Assembly (NCBI GenBank): GCA_963820185.1
Contig: CAWFYV010000005.1
Location: forward strand, 124,001 to 188,000
Direction: 5' to 3'
DNA length: 64,000 nt
Source: Aquilonibacter sp963820185
Lineage (GTDB): Bacteria; Vulcanimicrobiota; Vulcanimicrobiia; Vulcanimicrobiales; Vulcanimicrobiaceae
The notes under the pieces are model-generated. The model was not told the origin of the DNA. It did no database searches and saw only the letters and a program-made list of their open reading frames with translations. Positions 40,529 to 47,989 of this stretch are shown here, one piece after another (within the stretch, counting starts at the first letter, position 1; every line of letters starts with the position of its first letter). The translations under genes were made by a program, and so were the position numbers.

Positions 40529-41093
40529 ACAGGAGCCACAAAATTGCCGCTACAGCCAGCATGACGAACTCCGCCCGTGCAGCGTGGTCCGAAATCTGCC
40601 AGATTGCATCTGTGTAAGCCGAGTGCTTCACGCGCCATTCGGTGTATTTTGCCGCGAGAGCGTCGTCGGTGTCGGCTTCCGTGAAACTATCGGCAGCCTG
40701 TTCTGCAGCCGCGAACGTGCGCAGCGCCTTTTGATAGCGGGAGTCCGCCTGTAAACAGGCCAGCATTTGCGCATCTGCAACCGTGACAAAGGGCTCTTTT
40801 GCGGCGCATGGTCGCGTTGCCGCGTCTCTTGCGTTCGCTGCGCCGGTAGCGTCTTCGTTTAGTTCAACGCGTTTCTTGTCCGCTTCTCGAACTTCCGACT
40901 GAGGCGGGTTTGGAGGTTGACTAGACACATCGCCGGTCGAGCCGTCGTACACATACACGAAGGAGGCACGAGTGCGGGCAACACCGTCGAAGGCCGACCA
41001 TATGTTGAGAATCGTAAGGGCAGCGGCGCCAAGAAGAAGCGCCTGTCGCAGTCGCCCTGCCTCGGCGATGGCCCCTCCTATTTGCCGAAACAT
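40503..41093 (-). CDS. Two-TM membrane protein with large loop, element cargo
   Basis: 196 residues. Membrane segments near residues 14-35 (RQALLLGAAALTILNIWSAF) and 172-190 (FVMLAVAAILWLLFTRR) enclose a ~135-residue soluble loop that is acidic, helical, contains two Cys (RPCAAKEPF and MLACLQADSR) and is probably periplasmic. Ends with RRSLLD. No family recognised. The position at the right side of the element, opposite to the replication genes, is typical of cargo such as exclusion or defence functions, but nothing in the sequence proves this. Confidence 0.72.
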   Translation of the reverse strand: MFRQIGGAIAEAGRLRQALLLGAAALTILNIWSAFDGVARTRASFVYVYDGSTGDVSSQPPNPPQSEVREADKKRVELNEDATGAANARDAATRPCAAKEPFVTVADAQMLACLQADSRYQKALRTFAAAEQAADSFTEADTDDALAAKYTEWRVKHSAYTDAIWQISDHAARAEFVMLAVAAILWLLFTRRSLLD

Positions 41094-41123
41094 GGGCGAT
41101 TGGGCGCGAAGTCCTTACAGAAG

Positions 41124-41861
41124 TTACCGAGCAGCACGGCAAGCTGGTATCCACAAGTTGTTTACGATTGGATAGTACTTGTACGGAAGCATCTCTACAG
41201 CCGGGGCATATTGCGTGAGGTACGATTGCATCTCATCGCGTGATACCTCGCCAGACTGAACGTCCGACTCGTAGCGTTGGGCTGCGGCTCGCCATCCCGC
41301 GCCGGGGTCGGAGATGCGGGTAGTTGTCGTTGTTGTGGCCCAAAAATCGTTCCCGTAAATCGAGCCGGTCGTCGTGCTGTATGAGGTCGCGTAGGGCGGC
41401 GCGCTCCCCATCGCTGCTGCGATCGCGGCTCTCGCGAGCGTACGGTTCCTCGAGTTTATCGCTCTCTCATATGCTAGCGCGAAGCCCTTATAGGCGGCAG
41501 AGAACTGTAGCGCGTCCGTCGCATCTGCCAGTAGCTGCTCGGTCGCAGATGCCACGCCGGGGTCATCGGGCTGCATCGACTGAAGCTGGCCGAGAGCGCG
41601 CAGAGCCGCTACGAACGCTTGGTCACCTTTGGCGGCCTCGTCTTCGACAGTTTTGAAAGCCGGGCCATAGCGGCTGCGCGTGCCCGTTAGGGATAACGCC
41701 GCAGAGCCCGCTTTTAGAGCGCTGATGGAGAGATCGCCAACCGCCTGCGATAGGTCTAGCACCGACTGGCCCATATCGCGGCAGGTGGCCGCGGCTACTT
41801 GCCCGCGTGTTAGAAACAGAGAAAGCACAAGGCTGATGACCATCGCGGCGAAACGCGCCAT
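41124..41861 (-). CDS. Exported helical protein, element cargo
   Basis: 245 residues with a signal peptide (FAAMVISLVLSLFLTRGQVAAA) and a good RBS (GGAGG) before 41861. The mature part begins CRDMGQSVLDLSQAVGDLSISALKAGSAALS and is mostly helical to residue ~150, then has a Thr/Ser-rich stretch (ATSYSTTTGSIYG, WATTTTTTRIS) and a last conserved-looking block (MLPYKYYPIVNNLWIPACRAA) with the second Cys. It lies 30 bases upstream of the two-TM gene, so the two form an operon. Family not recognised. Confidence 0.75.
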   Translation of the reverse strand: MARFAAMVISLVLSLFLTRGQVAAATCRDMGQSVLDLSQAVGDLSISALKAGSAALSLTGTRSRYGPAFKTVEDEAAKGDQAFVAALRALGQLQSMQPDDPGVASATEQLLADATDALQFSAAYKGFALAYERAINSRNRTLARAAIAAAMGSAPPYATSYSTTTGSIYGNDFWATTTTTTRISDPGAGWRAAAQRYESDVQSGEVSRDEMQSYLTQYAPAVEMLPYKYYPIVNNLWIPACRAAR

Positions 41862-42130
41862 GAAATGCCTCCATTATGCGACCGTCGTGAGGTTCCAGAG
41901 CCGCGCCTTATTGGCCTAGGTTGCAGTTTTTTTGCGCTGCCCGGCTTCGGCTGCGGTTTGATTCCCGGCCCGTGCGGTCGCGCCTTATGGAGAGTTGTTT
42001 ACCTAGCGTGGTCGGCACGTGGAATCGGGTAGCGAATTAATCGGGGACCTTGGCTCTAAGGCCGCTTGGCGCGGCAAGCAGCCAGAGCTAGGCTCCGCTC
42101 GAAGTCTATCGCGCAGGGAGGGTTAACAAT
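41862..42130. promoter_or_regulatory. Divergent promoter region in the element
   Basis: About 270 bases between the exported-protein gene (-) and the small membrane gene (+). AT-richer than the coding DNA, with a run of seven T near 41925-41935 and TTGTTTACC near 41997. No clear -35/-10 pair stands out. It must hold the promoters of both neighbouring genes. Confidence 0.4.
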
Positions 42131-42319
42131 ATGGGACGATTCCTTGCTGGTCTAGCGCTCGGCTTGATTTTGGGCCTCGGTATTACTGCGATGGCTGCAA
42201 AGCTCGTCGGTTCGACTGGCTACCTCATGGGATGGGACGTTGTTAAGGGCGGCGATACGATCTGCTCGGACCCGTACGTGTGGACAGCCACAAAAGAGAT
42301 CGAGTGCGACGACGATTAG
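42131..42319 (+). CDS. Small single-TM protein
   Basis: 62 residues with a strong RBS (GGAGGG). Residues ~3-23 (RFLAGLALGLILGLGITAMAA) form a membrane segment or uncleaved signal. The short tail has two Cys (DTICSDPYVW and EIECDDD) that could pair outside the membrane, and ends in acidic residues. It is the last gene before attR. No function can be proposed. Confidence 0.65.
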   Translation: MGRFLAGLALGLILGLGITAMAAKLVGSTGYLMGWDVVKGGDTICSDPYVWTATKEIECDDD

Positions 42320-42616
42320 GCTGCTAGGCCGCCATCCAAACCTAAGAACATTTCGTTATTTTTTTCGCTTTTTCGACCGCTACGCGCCCCTTGAGGCAGT
42401 TGCTTCTTGGCGTCGTAGTGGCCTCCCCGGCAGTGGGGGTTGCCGGGCCCGGCACTGGTCGGCAATCGTGGATTAAGCTACTCGGAACAACTCGGAACAA
42501 TCGATCGCAATGAGTCGCTCCGATACGTCCCGAGTCCGGCGTACGATAGCGTCGTCTACGCACGAAGCGCGGTGAGACGCGCCGACACTCGGCGACCCAA
42601 AACCAAGCCGCAGAGA
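42320..42616. other. Non-coding right end of the element
   Basis: About 300 bases without a convincing gene. Contains a T-run (42359-42365) after the small membrane gene, a GC-rich inverted sequence near 42425-42465, and the tandem 10-mers at 42480-42503 matching the left end. Confidence 0.5.
42480..42503. repeat. Putative integrase arm-type repeats, right end
   Basis: Perfect tandem of ACTCGGAACA (the second copy starts at 42490), then ATC. Lies 113 bases inside attR. Matches 35207-35230 in the same orientation with two or three differences. Confidence 0.5.
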
Positions 42617-42640
42617 TTCAATCCCTACCACGCACACCAT
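42617..42640. repeat. attR core
   Basis: Perfect copy of 35171-35194 (T-loop to CCA plus T of tRNA-Val). Only the 3' part of the tRNA is present here, as expected for the distal end of a tRNA-targeting element. Confidence 0.93.
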
Positions 42641-42645
42641 TTCTC

Positions 42646-43248
42646 TTAAACGAGAGCGGTGCCGATTAAGCCGTCGCGGGTGACGAGCGCGGCGAGTTCC
42701 AGTTCGCTCAGTTGTTCGGTGCCGGTGGGACGCCGCGGTAACACCATGTAGCGCGCCTCGGATGTGCTGTCCCATACGGTGACCGATTGCTCGGGCGCAA
42801 GCGCAACGCCGAACTCGGCGAGCACGCCGCGCGGGTCGCGAACGACGCGGGAACGATACGCTTCGCTCTTATACCACGTTGGAGACGGCCCCAGAAGTGC
42901 GATTGGATAACACGAGCAAAGCGTGCAAACGATGACGTTGTGTACCTGCGGGGTGTTTTCGACGACCCGCAGCTTAATCGGTGCCCAGTGGCTCAGGTCG
43001 ATGCCGAGTTCGTGCAGCGCCGCCGACCCGTCGGAGAGCAGGCGCGCTCTATAGCTCGGATCGACCCACGCACGCGCGACCACGCGATAGGCGTTCTCTT
43101 TGCGCGAGAGCCGCAGAAACTCTTCAACGACTCCATCGAGTTGCGCCTCGGTGGTGACCCCTGCGCGCTCGAGGCGCGCGACGAGTCCTTTCACGCGATT
43201 CGAGACGGCGGCGCTTCGTTCGTGATCGTGCGAATGGGCCGTCATCAA
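42646..43248 (-). CDS. Nitrile hydratase alpha-type subunit (metal-binding)
   Basis: 200 residues. Metal site VCTLCSC (C108-T-L-C111-S-C113), where Thr at the second position marks the cobalt type and two of the Cys are normally oxidised. NHase alpha landmarks: RVVARAWVDPSYRARLLSDG and WYKSEAYRSRVVRDPRGVLAEFG, RYMVLPRRPTGTE. The enzyme hydrates nitriles to amides, or thiocyanate to carbonyl sulfide in the SCNase branch. Third gene of a minus-strand trio, overlapping the beta C-terminal gene by 4 bases. It lies 5 bases outside attR, so it belongs to the chromosome. Confidence 0.93.
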   Translation of the reverse strand: MMTAHSHDHERSAAVSNRVKGLVARLERAGVTTEAQLDGVVEEFLRLSRKENAYRVVARAWVDPSYRARLLSDGSAALHELGIDLSHWAPIKLRVVENTPQVHNVIVCTLCSCYPIALLGPSPTWYKSEAYRSRVVRDPRGVLAEFGVALAPEQSVTVWDSTSEARYMVLPRRPTGTEQLSELELAALVTRDGLIGTALV

Positions 43249-43517
43249 TCCGGCTCCAGGTACGCTTCAAAAAGGTCGGCAGCAATGGTGTCGCCGGCGG
43301 CGGCCTGCGGACCCCATACGTCGCGACCGTTGAACACGACCGTATACACGACTTCATTGCGCGCGATGCCTGCGCTCGCGGCGCGCTCGTCCGAGAACGC
43401 AAACGCACCGAGCACGCGAGCAACCACGCCGGGCTTTCGTTGTAAATAGCCCGGTAGACGCGTATGGCCGCCCTGGCGCTGCGCGCGCGTGCGCACCCTC
43501 GCTTCAACCTCAAACAT
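43245..43517 (-). CDS. Nitrile hydratase beta, C-terminal half as a separate gene
   Basis: 90 residues from MFEVEARVRTRAQ. Matches the SH3-like C-terminal half of NHase beta: GGHTRLPGYLQRKPGVVARVLGAF, then VVYTVVFNGRDVWG and DLFEAYLEPD. In thiocyanate hydrolase and toyocamycin nitrile hydratase the same half is a free subunit. It starts inside the end of the beta N-terminal gene (8-base overlap). The usual 40-60-residue linker is missing, which favours a true split over a frame error, but an error cannot be excluded. Confidence 0.88.
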   Translation of the reverse strand: MFEVEARVRTRAQRQGGHTRLPGYLQRKPGVVARVLGAFAFSDERAASAGIARNEVVYTVVFNGRDVWGPQAAAGDTIAADLFEAYLEPD

Positions 43518-43776
43518 CGCGCACTCCCTTCTGCGCGAGAAGTTTTTCGATCCCGAACAGCCAGCGCTCGTAGTACGATGCCGCAGAGTACTCTGAAGGC
43601 TCCATCTGCTCGACTGCATAGCGGAACTCGTCGAGCGTGTAGACGCCCTTTGCCAGCAACATGCGATTGATGGCAAAGACTCGCGCTTCCCACTCGTGAT
43701 GAAAGGACGCTCCATCGTCGTCGACGTCGATTGTACCAAAATCGGTTCGTCCACCAACGTCGTGTGCTCCGCTCAT
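43510..43776 (-). CDS. Nitrile hydratase beta, N-terminal half as a separate gene
   Basis: 88 residues. HDVGGRTDFG at the start and FHHEWEARVFAINRMLL, YYERWLFGIEKLLAQKGV match the helical N-terminal half of NHase beta (also similar to NHase activators). Here it ends right after KGVRDV, where full beta chains continue with a linker. It begins 14 bases after the stop of the Omp85-like gene, so barrel and enzyme share one transcript. Confidence 0.88.
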   Translation of the reverse strand: MSGAHDVGGRTDFGTIDVDDDGASFHHEWEARVFAINRMLLAKGVYTLDEFRYAVEQMEPSEYSAASYYERWLFGIEKLLAQKGVRDV

Positions 43777-43790
43777 ACGCCCTCCGTTAC

Positions 43791-45128
43791 CTAGAACGTC
43801 TGGCCGCGCAACTCGAAGGTGAGGCGGCCGCCGGCTTTGCCGTATGCGTAGTCGACGCGCAACAAATGGAAGATGACGCCGACGCCGCTATCCGGGTGCC
43901 ATGTGAAATATGGCAGTGCGTTAGAGTTCGCACTCTGGCGTACGCGGCTTGCGGCATCTTCAGTGAACAACACGAACTCGAAGTTCTTGAAATGCGCCTC
44001 GTTGATGCGATACTCCGCGGTAAACCCCTCGGAGTCGGTGCCGCAGAAACCCTTCGGGTAGCCGCGCACAACCGCGCAGTTGACAAAGCTGTCGGGAATG
44101 ACGCCGCCGGTCCGTGTCGCATTTGCGTGCACGACAAGCGTCGACGGGCCAACCGCCCAGTAACGCGCGACATCGCCGAAATACGAACGGTACGTTGAGG
44201 TCGCACCAAGTCCGCCAATCGCATCGGTAACAATGAAGCGATATTGCACGTTGCAGAACGGCGGGTACCACCGCACGGCGGGTACCGGACACGCGTGCGA
44301 AAGTCCCGCGGCGAGTTGCGTAGCGCGAGCGGGAGCTAAGTCCGTCCGGTAGATCGACGGCGCCTGCAAGCCGGACCACGCCTCGTTTGTCGAATGCAGC
44401 ACGCGCAGACCACCTTCGAATTGGTCGCCGTTCGTGCGTTGGGAAAGGAACAGCGCTTCTTCGCCGGCGTTCCAGCTATACACGTTGACCGCTGTCGGAA
44501 CGCTCGTGCGAAAGACGCCCCTGCCTCCGAACGCATCGAGGACTACCGATGATTCGGTGCCGCTATCCGGGTTCACGTGCAGCGGTGACGTGTAGAGGAA
44601 GCGGCCGAGATTCGCACGCTTGCTCAACTGCGTATAGGCCGAAAAATACGAACCGTGCGAATCCATCGGCGGCCCATTTATGATGAATCCAACGCCTTGG
44701 ATCGCGGCCGAGAGCGGAGCGTTCGCGTAGAACGGATGCTCGGTTGGCAACAGCCATCGCGACGTAATGATCCAATGCAGACGCACCAGACCCGCACTCG
44801 AACCGGGCTCGACCACGAGACGCGGACGATAGCGATAATCGCCCAACCGTAAGAGGTTGGCGTAATCCTGGTCCACGGCGGATTGATCTAATCGGCTGCC
44901 CCGCTTGATCGTAAGGTAACGCTTGACCGTGACCAGCTTAAGCTTCCCGTAAATCTCAAAGCTGATGTCCTCGACCGTTGCGCCGGTTTCTGCGGGGGTC
45001 AGTGTCGGCGGGCCATTGAGGTTGAAGGTCACTGGCGCGTTGACAGCCTGGGCTTCGATGAGCGTTGGCGCGAGCGCCAGCATGGCCATGAACGCGAATG
45101 CCGCGGTGCGTGTGAGGAAGCGATTCAT
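43791..45128 (-). CDS. Omp85/BamA-like outer-membrane barrel protein
   Basis: 445 residues from MNRFLTRTAAFAFMAMLAL at 45128, with a signal peptide ending near IEAQA. Residues ~40-125 look like one or two POTRA-type modules (VEDISFEIYGKLKLVTVKRYLTIKRGSRLDQSAVDQDYANLLRLGDY). The rest is an antiparallel beta barrel with Tyr/Trp-rich strands and ends RLTFELRGQTF, a C-terminal Phe beta-signal. Shorter than BamA (~800). May assemble or secrete a partner, or transport a solute. It is the first gene of the nitrile hydratase operon. Confidence 0.8.
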   Translation of the reverse strand: MNRFLTRTAAFAFMAMLALAPTLIEAQAVNAPVTFNLNGPPTLTPAETGATVEDISFEIYGKLKLVTVKRYLTIKRGSRLDQSAVDQDYANLLRLGDYRYRPRLVVEPGSSAGLVRLHWIITSRWLLPTEHPFYANAPLSAAIQGVGFIINGPPMDSHGSYFSAYTQLSKRANLGRFLYTSPLHVNPDSGTESSVVLDAFGGRGVFRTSVPTAVNVYSWNAGEEALFLSQRTNGDQFEGGLRVLHSTNEAWSGLQAPSIYRTDLAPARATQLAAGLSHACPVPAVRWYPPFCNVQYRFIVTDAIGGLGATSTYRSYFGDVARYWAVGPSTLVVHANATRTGGVIPDSFVNCAVVRGYPKGFCGTDSEGFTAEYRINEAHFKNFEFVLFTEDAASRVRQSANSNALPYFTWHPDSGVGVIFHLLRVDYAYGKAGGRLTFELRGQTF

Positions 45129-45216
45129 ATCGTTGGACGAGCCTCTCTTATCATACCCCGGCACGCCAATCCTCCCGCGAAAAGGCATTCCACCGTGGAG
45201 TCGAAAGGACCACGCC

Positions 45217-46059
45217 ATGCAAATCGGGAGCACAGAGCACCGCGACCTCTTCTGTGGGTCCTTCATTGCGACACATGAAGCATATGAGCCGTCCGACCTG
45301 CCGTGGCCGCAGCTCGACGCTGCCTCGCTCGAACTGCTCCGTTCTATCCCGATTTGGAGCATCGCACTTCAGGTCGAGGTCAACGCCGGTGCAACGCTCG
45401 AGCACTTTGCGCGGTCACAATCCGATCCGTTGATCGTTCAAGCGCTCCGTTTGCAAGGCTATGAGGAAAACCGGCACGGGCGCATGCTCGCCACGCTCGT
45501 CGACCGGTATGGCCTCGACGGCGAGGCGGGACCTGCCGCCCCGTACGGCGGCCGCCAAGCCTTCATCGACTTCGGCTACAACGAATGCTTGGATTCATTC
45601 GCGGGATTCGGTATCTTCCGCATCGCGCGCCAGGTACGATTGCTTCCAGAGGCCTTGACCTCGTTGTTCGCACGCGTACTCTACGAAGAAGCACGTCACA
45701 TCGTCTTCTTCGTCAATTGGATTACCTATGATCGTTGCGTGCGCGGCTATGGCGCCCAGCCACTGCAAGTGCTCCCAACAGCGATCGGCTATCTGCGCGC
45801 GTTGAAGAAAACCGTTGGGCGTGCGGGCGCAGCTAACACCTCAGATAAGGGAATGGCTGCAGCGGGCGACGTGTTCGCCGACCTCACGTTGCAGAAATTC
45901 ATTCAAGCCTGTCTCGAAGAGAACGAGATGCACATGGCGAGTTTTGATCCGCGACTCTTGCGCCCACGCGTTGTGCCGACGCTTGCGCGCTTCGCGCTCA
46001 ATATTGCTGACGCGATCGATGGGGCAAAGCGAACCATGCGTTCGTTTGCGCGTACATAA
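45217..46059 (+). CDS. Ferritin-like di-iron protein
   Basis: 280 residues from ATG 45217 (MQIGSTEHRDLFCGSF); the longer frame is a shadow of the barrel gene. Four helices supply metal-ligand candidates: EVNAGATLEHFA, GYEENRHGRMLATL, YEEARHIVFFVNW and CLEENEMHMASF, that is repeated Glu/Glu-x-x-His as in ferritin-like oxidases and acyl-ACP desaturase relatives. First gene of a four-gene run with two SDRs and an acyltransferase, so an oxygenase or desaturase acting on a lipid is the best guess. Confidence 0.8.
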   Translation: MQIGSTEHRDLFCGSFIATHEAYEPSDLPWPQLDAASLELLRSIPIWSIALQVEVNAGATLEHFARSQSDPLIVQALRLQGYEENRHGRMLATLVDRYGLDGEAGPAAPYGGRQAFIDFGYNECLDSFAGFGIFRIARQVRLLPEALTSLFARVLYEEARHIVFFVNWITYDRCVRGYGAQPLQVLPTAIGYLRALKKTVGRAGAANTSDKGMAAAGDVFADLTLQKFIQACLEENEMHMASFDPRLLRPRVVPTLARFALNIADAIDGAKRTMRSFART

Positions 46060-46065
46060 GCGATC

Positions 46066-46851
46066 GTGCGGCTGAACGGCGCCACCGCGATCGTCGTCGG
46101 CGCATCCGGCGGCATCGGCTCGGCAACTGCGCTCGCACTTGCTCGCGCCGGAGCGAACGTCGTGCTGGCGGCGCCCGAGAGCGAACGCGCTGCACTCGAA
46201 ACGCTGGCGAGGCTTATCGAACAGCAGGGCGTGCGAACCCTTGTCGTTCCAACCGACGTCACGGTGCGCGCAGAGATCGACAACCTCGTCAAAGCCACGC
46301 TTGCCACATTCGAACACATCGACGCCCTTGCATACATCGCGGGGATCGGTTCGAGCCCATCGCTCTGCGATAGTAGCGACGAGGAGATCGCACGTGTACT
46401 CGACGTCAACCTCGTCGGATGCGCGCGTGCGATGCACGCAGTGCTTCCGGTCATGAAGGCGCAACGCAGCGGCGCGATCGTCAACATCGGTTCCATCGCC
46501 GGCGAAGCGGGTGTAATGGGTGTCTATTCGGCCTCGAAGTTCGGAGTGCGCGGGCTCAGCGACTCGGTGCGCCGCGAAGTACGCGCGGACGGTGTCCGCG
46601 TCACATTGATCGAGCCCGGCTTTGTTCGCACGCAGATGAATGCCGCGATGCGCGGCCTACCGGGTCCCGAGGTCGTGGCTGATGCAGTCGTCGATGCGAT
46701 TCGCCGGCCGCGTCGCGTGCGCATCGTACCGAAGCGCTACGTACTGCCCGTTCTGTTCGCGCGCGCCTTCCCGGGACTGTTCGACCTGATCTTCGGCAAC
46801 GCTCGAATCCAACAACGCTTGAATCGAGATGCACGCGCAAGAACGCGTTAG
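46066..46851 (+). CDS. Short-chain dehydrogenase/reductase
   Basis: 261 residues, GTG start. Classical SDR: nucleotide motif GASGGIGSATALA, NIGSIAGEAG for the Ser, and active site YSASKFG. The C-terminal region has FGNARIQQRLN and a hydrophobic stretch (VLPVLFARAFPGLFDLIF) that may bind membrane lipids. It begins 6 bases after the ferritin-like gene and overlaps the acyltransferase by 23 bases. Confidence 0.93.
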   Translation: MRLNGATAIVVGASGGIGSATALALARAGANVVLAAPESERAALETLARLIEQQGVRTLVVPTDVTVRAEIDNLVKATLATFEHIDALAYIAGIGSSPSLCDSSDEEIARVLDVNLVGCARAMHAVLPVMKAQRSGAIVNIGSIAGEAGVMGVYSASKFGVRGLSDSVRREVRADGVRVTLIEPGFVRTQMNAAMRGLPGPEVVADAVVDAIRRPRRVRIVPKRYVLPVLFARAFPGLFDLIFGNARIQQRLNRDARARTR

Positions 46852-47989
46852 TGGTTTCCTCATCCAGCCCGTGCGCTGGCTCGGGGGGATCTGCATCTCG
46901 AGCTACTACCGCATCGCCTATCGTACGCGCGGATGGGGCGCACTGCCGCGCAAACGCCCGCCCTCGCTGCTCGTCGCCAATCACCAACACGAAATGGAAT
47001 CGGCGATCATCGTCGCCGACCAGACGCTTCGCTCGCTCACCTGGCGCAATCCGATTAACACCATTTCGTCGCGACGCATGTGGGAGCCGGGCTTCTTTGC
47101 CGAGCGCATTCCATGGCTGCGACCATTCTTCCGCACCGCCAATCTCGGCTGGTTCTTTGCCGGACTCGGCTTGCAACCGATCGAGAACGAATTGCACGCG
47201 CGTCCCTTCGTCAGCATCGCATACGCACTCACACAAACCCACGGCGATCTGCCCGTCGCTCGCGTCTTCAGTGAACGGGCCATCGAGCGCATCCCCGGGG
47301 TTGCAACGCTGCGCGAGTTGCTCGGCGCGGCCAATTTCGACGTCGCACGCGGGGTCGTAAAGATCAACGAACTCAACGATCCCTATCGCGCCGAAATCCT
47401 TGCCCAGACGCGCACGCAACTGGAAGCTGACATCGCCAACTTCGAGCAGCTGATGCGGCGCGGCGCGACCGTCTTCTTGACGCCGGAAGGCTTCTACACG
47501 ACCGACGGGAAGATGCAGCGCTTCCGCGGTATTCTTTCTCGCTTAGCACCGATGGCGCGTATCTACGCCGTCGGGATCAGCTACGACCCGCTTATCGAAG
47601 GGCGCTTCACTATGCTCTATCGTGTGCGCGAAGCCGATCCGGACACTCCGCTTGAAACGTCGATCAAGCGCACGCGACCCGTCACGGTCAGCGCCGTCCT
47701 CGGGACGTGGCTGCACACCTGCAAGACGGCGTTCAGCGAAGACGAGGCAATTGCCGCGGTACGCACGCAACTCGCGGAACTGCCCGAACACCTATTCGTC
47801 GACCCCGATCTCGTGCGCGATCCGGCGCGCATGACCCGTGCGGCGCTCGCCGGGATGACAAAGTTGGGGATGCTCGATCGCTTCGGCGTGCGGTATACGC
47901 TTACCGACCGGCGCCGTCATTCGCAGTTTCCGAAAACCGACGATGTCATCGCCTACCAGGCGAACTTTCACGCCGAGACCCTCTCGTGA
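46829..47989 (+). CDS. PlsC-like acyltransferase
   Basis: 386 residues. Acyltransferase motif I appears as NHQHEMES (a His-x4-Glu variant of HX4D), motif III-like LTPEGFYTTDGKMQRFRGI, consistent with 1-acyl-glycerol-phosphate acyltransferase relatives. It is longer than PlsC (~250) with an extra N-terminal amphipathic part and a C-terminal 100-residue extension. GTG/ATG overlap with both neighbours. Likely acylates a polar lipid intermediate made with the two SDRs. Confidence 0.82.
   Translation: MHAQERVSGFLIQPVRWLGGICISSYYRIAYRTRGWGALPRKRPPSLLVANHQHEMESAIIVADQTLRSLTWRNPINTISSRRMWEPGFFAERIPWLRPFFRTANLGWFFAGLGLQPIENELHARPFVSIAYALTQTHGDLPVARVFSERAIERIPGVATLRELLGAANFDVARGVVKINELNDPYRAEILAQTRTQLEADIANFEQLMRRGATVFLTPEGFYTTDGKMQRFRGILSRLAPMARIYAVGISYDPLIEGRFTMLYRVREADPDTPLETSIKRTRPVTVSAVLGTWLHTCKTAFSEDEAIAAVRTQLAELPEHLFVDPDLVRDPARMTRAALAGMTKLGMLDRFGVRYTLTDRRRHSQFPKTDDVIAYQANFHAETLS

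Larger units (their letters stand above)
35171..42640. mobile_element. Integrative element in tRNA-Val with PrimPol-AAA replication module (about 7.4 kb)
   Basis: Bounded by 24-bp perfect direct repeats (35171-35194 and 42617-42640) made from the tRNA 3' end. Gene content from left: integrase and repressor (-), small HTH protein, PrimPol-AAA protein, TubC_N-like protein, LexA-like wHTH protein and a doubtful zinc-ribbon ORF (+), two membrane/exported genes (-) and a small membrane protein (+). No terminase, capsid, portal, relaxase or type IV secretion genes are visible. This fits a phage-satellite or small integrative plasmid. By eye the primase and right-hand genes are less GC-rich than the flanking chromosome. 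Confidence 0.9.
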
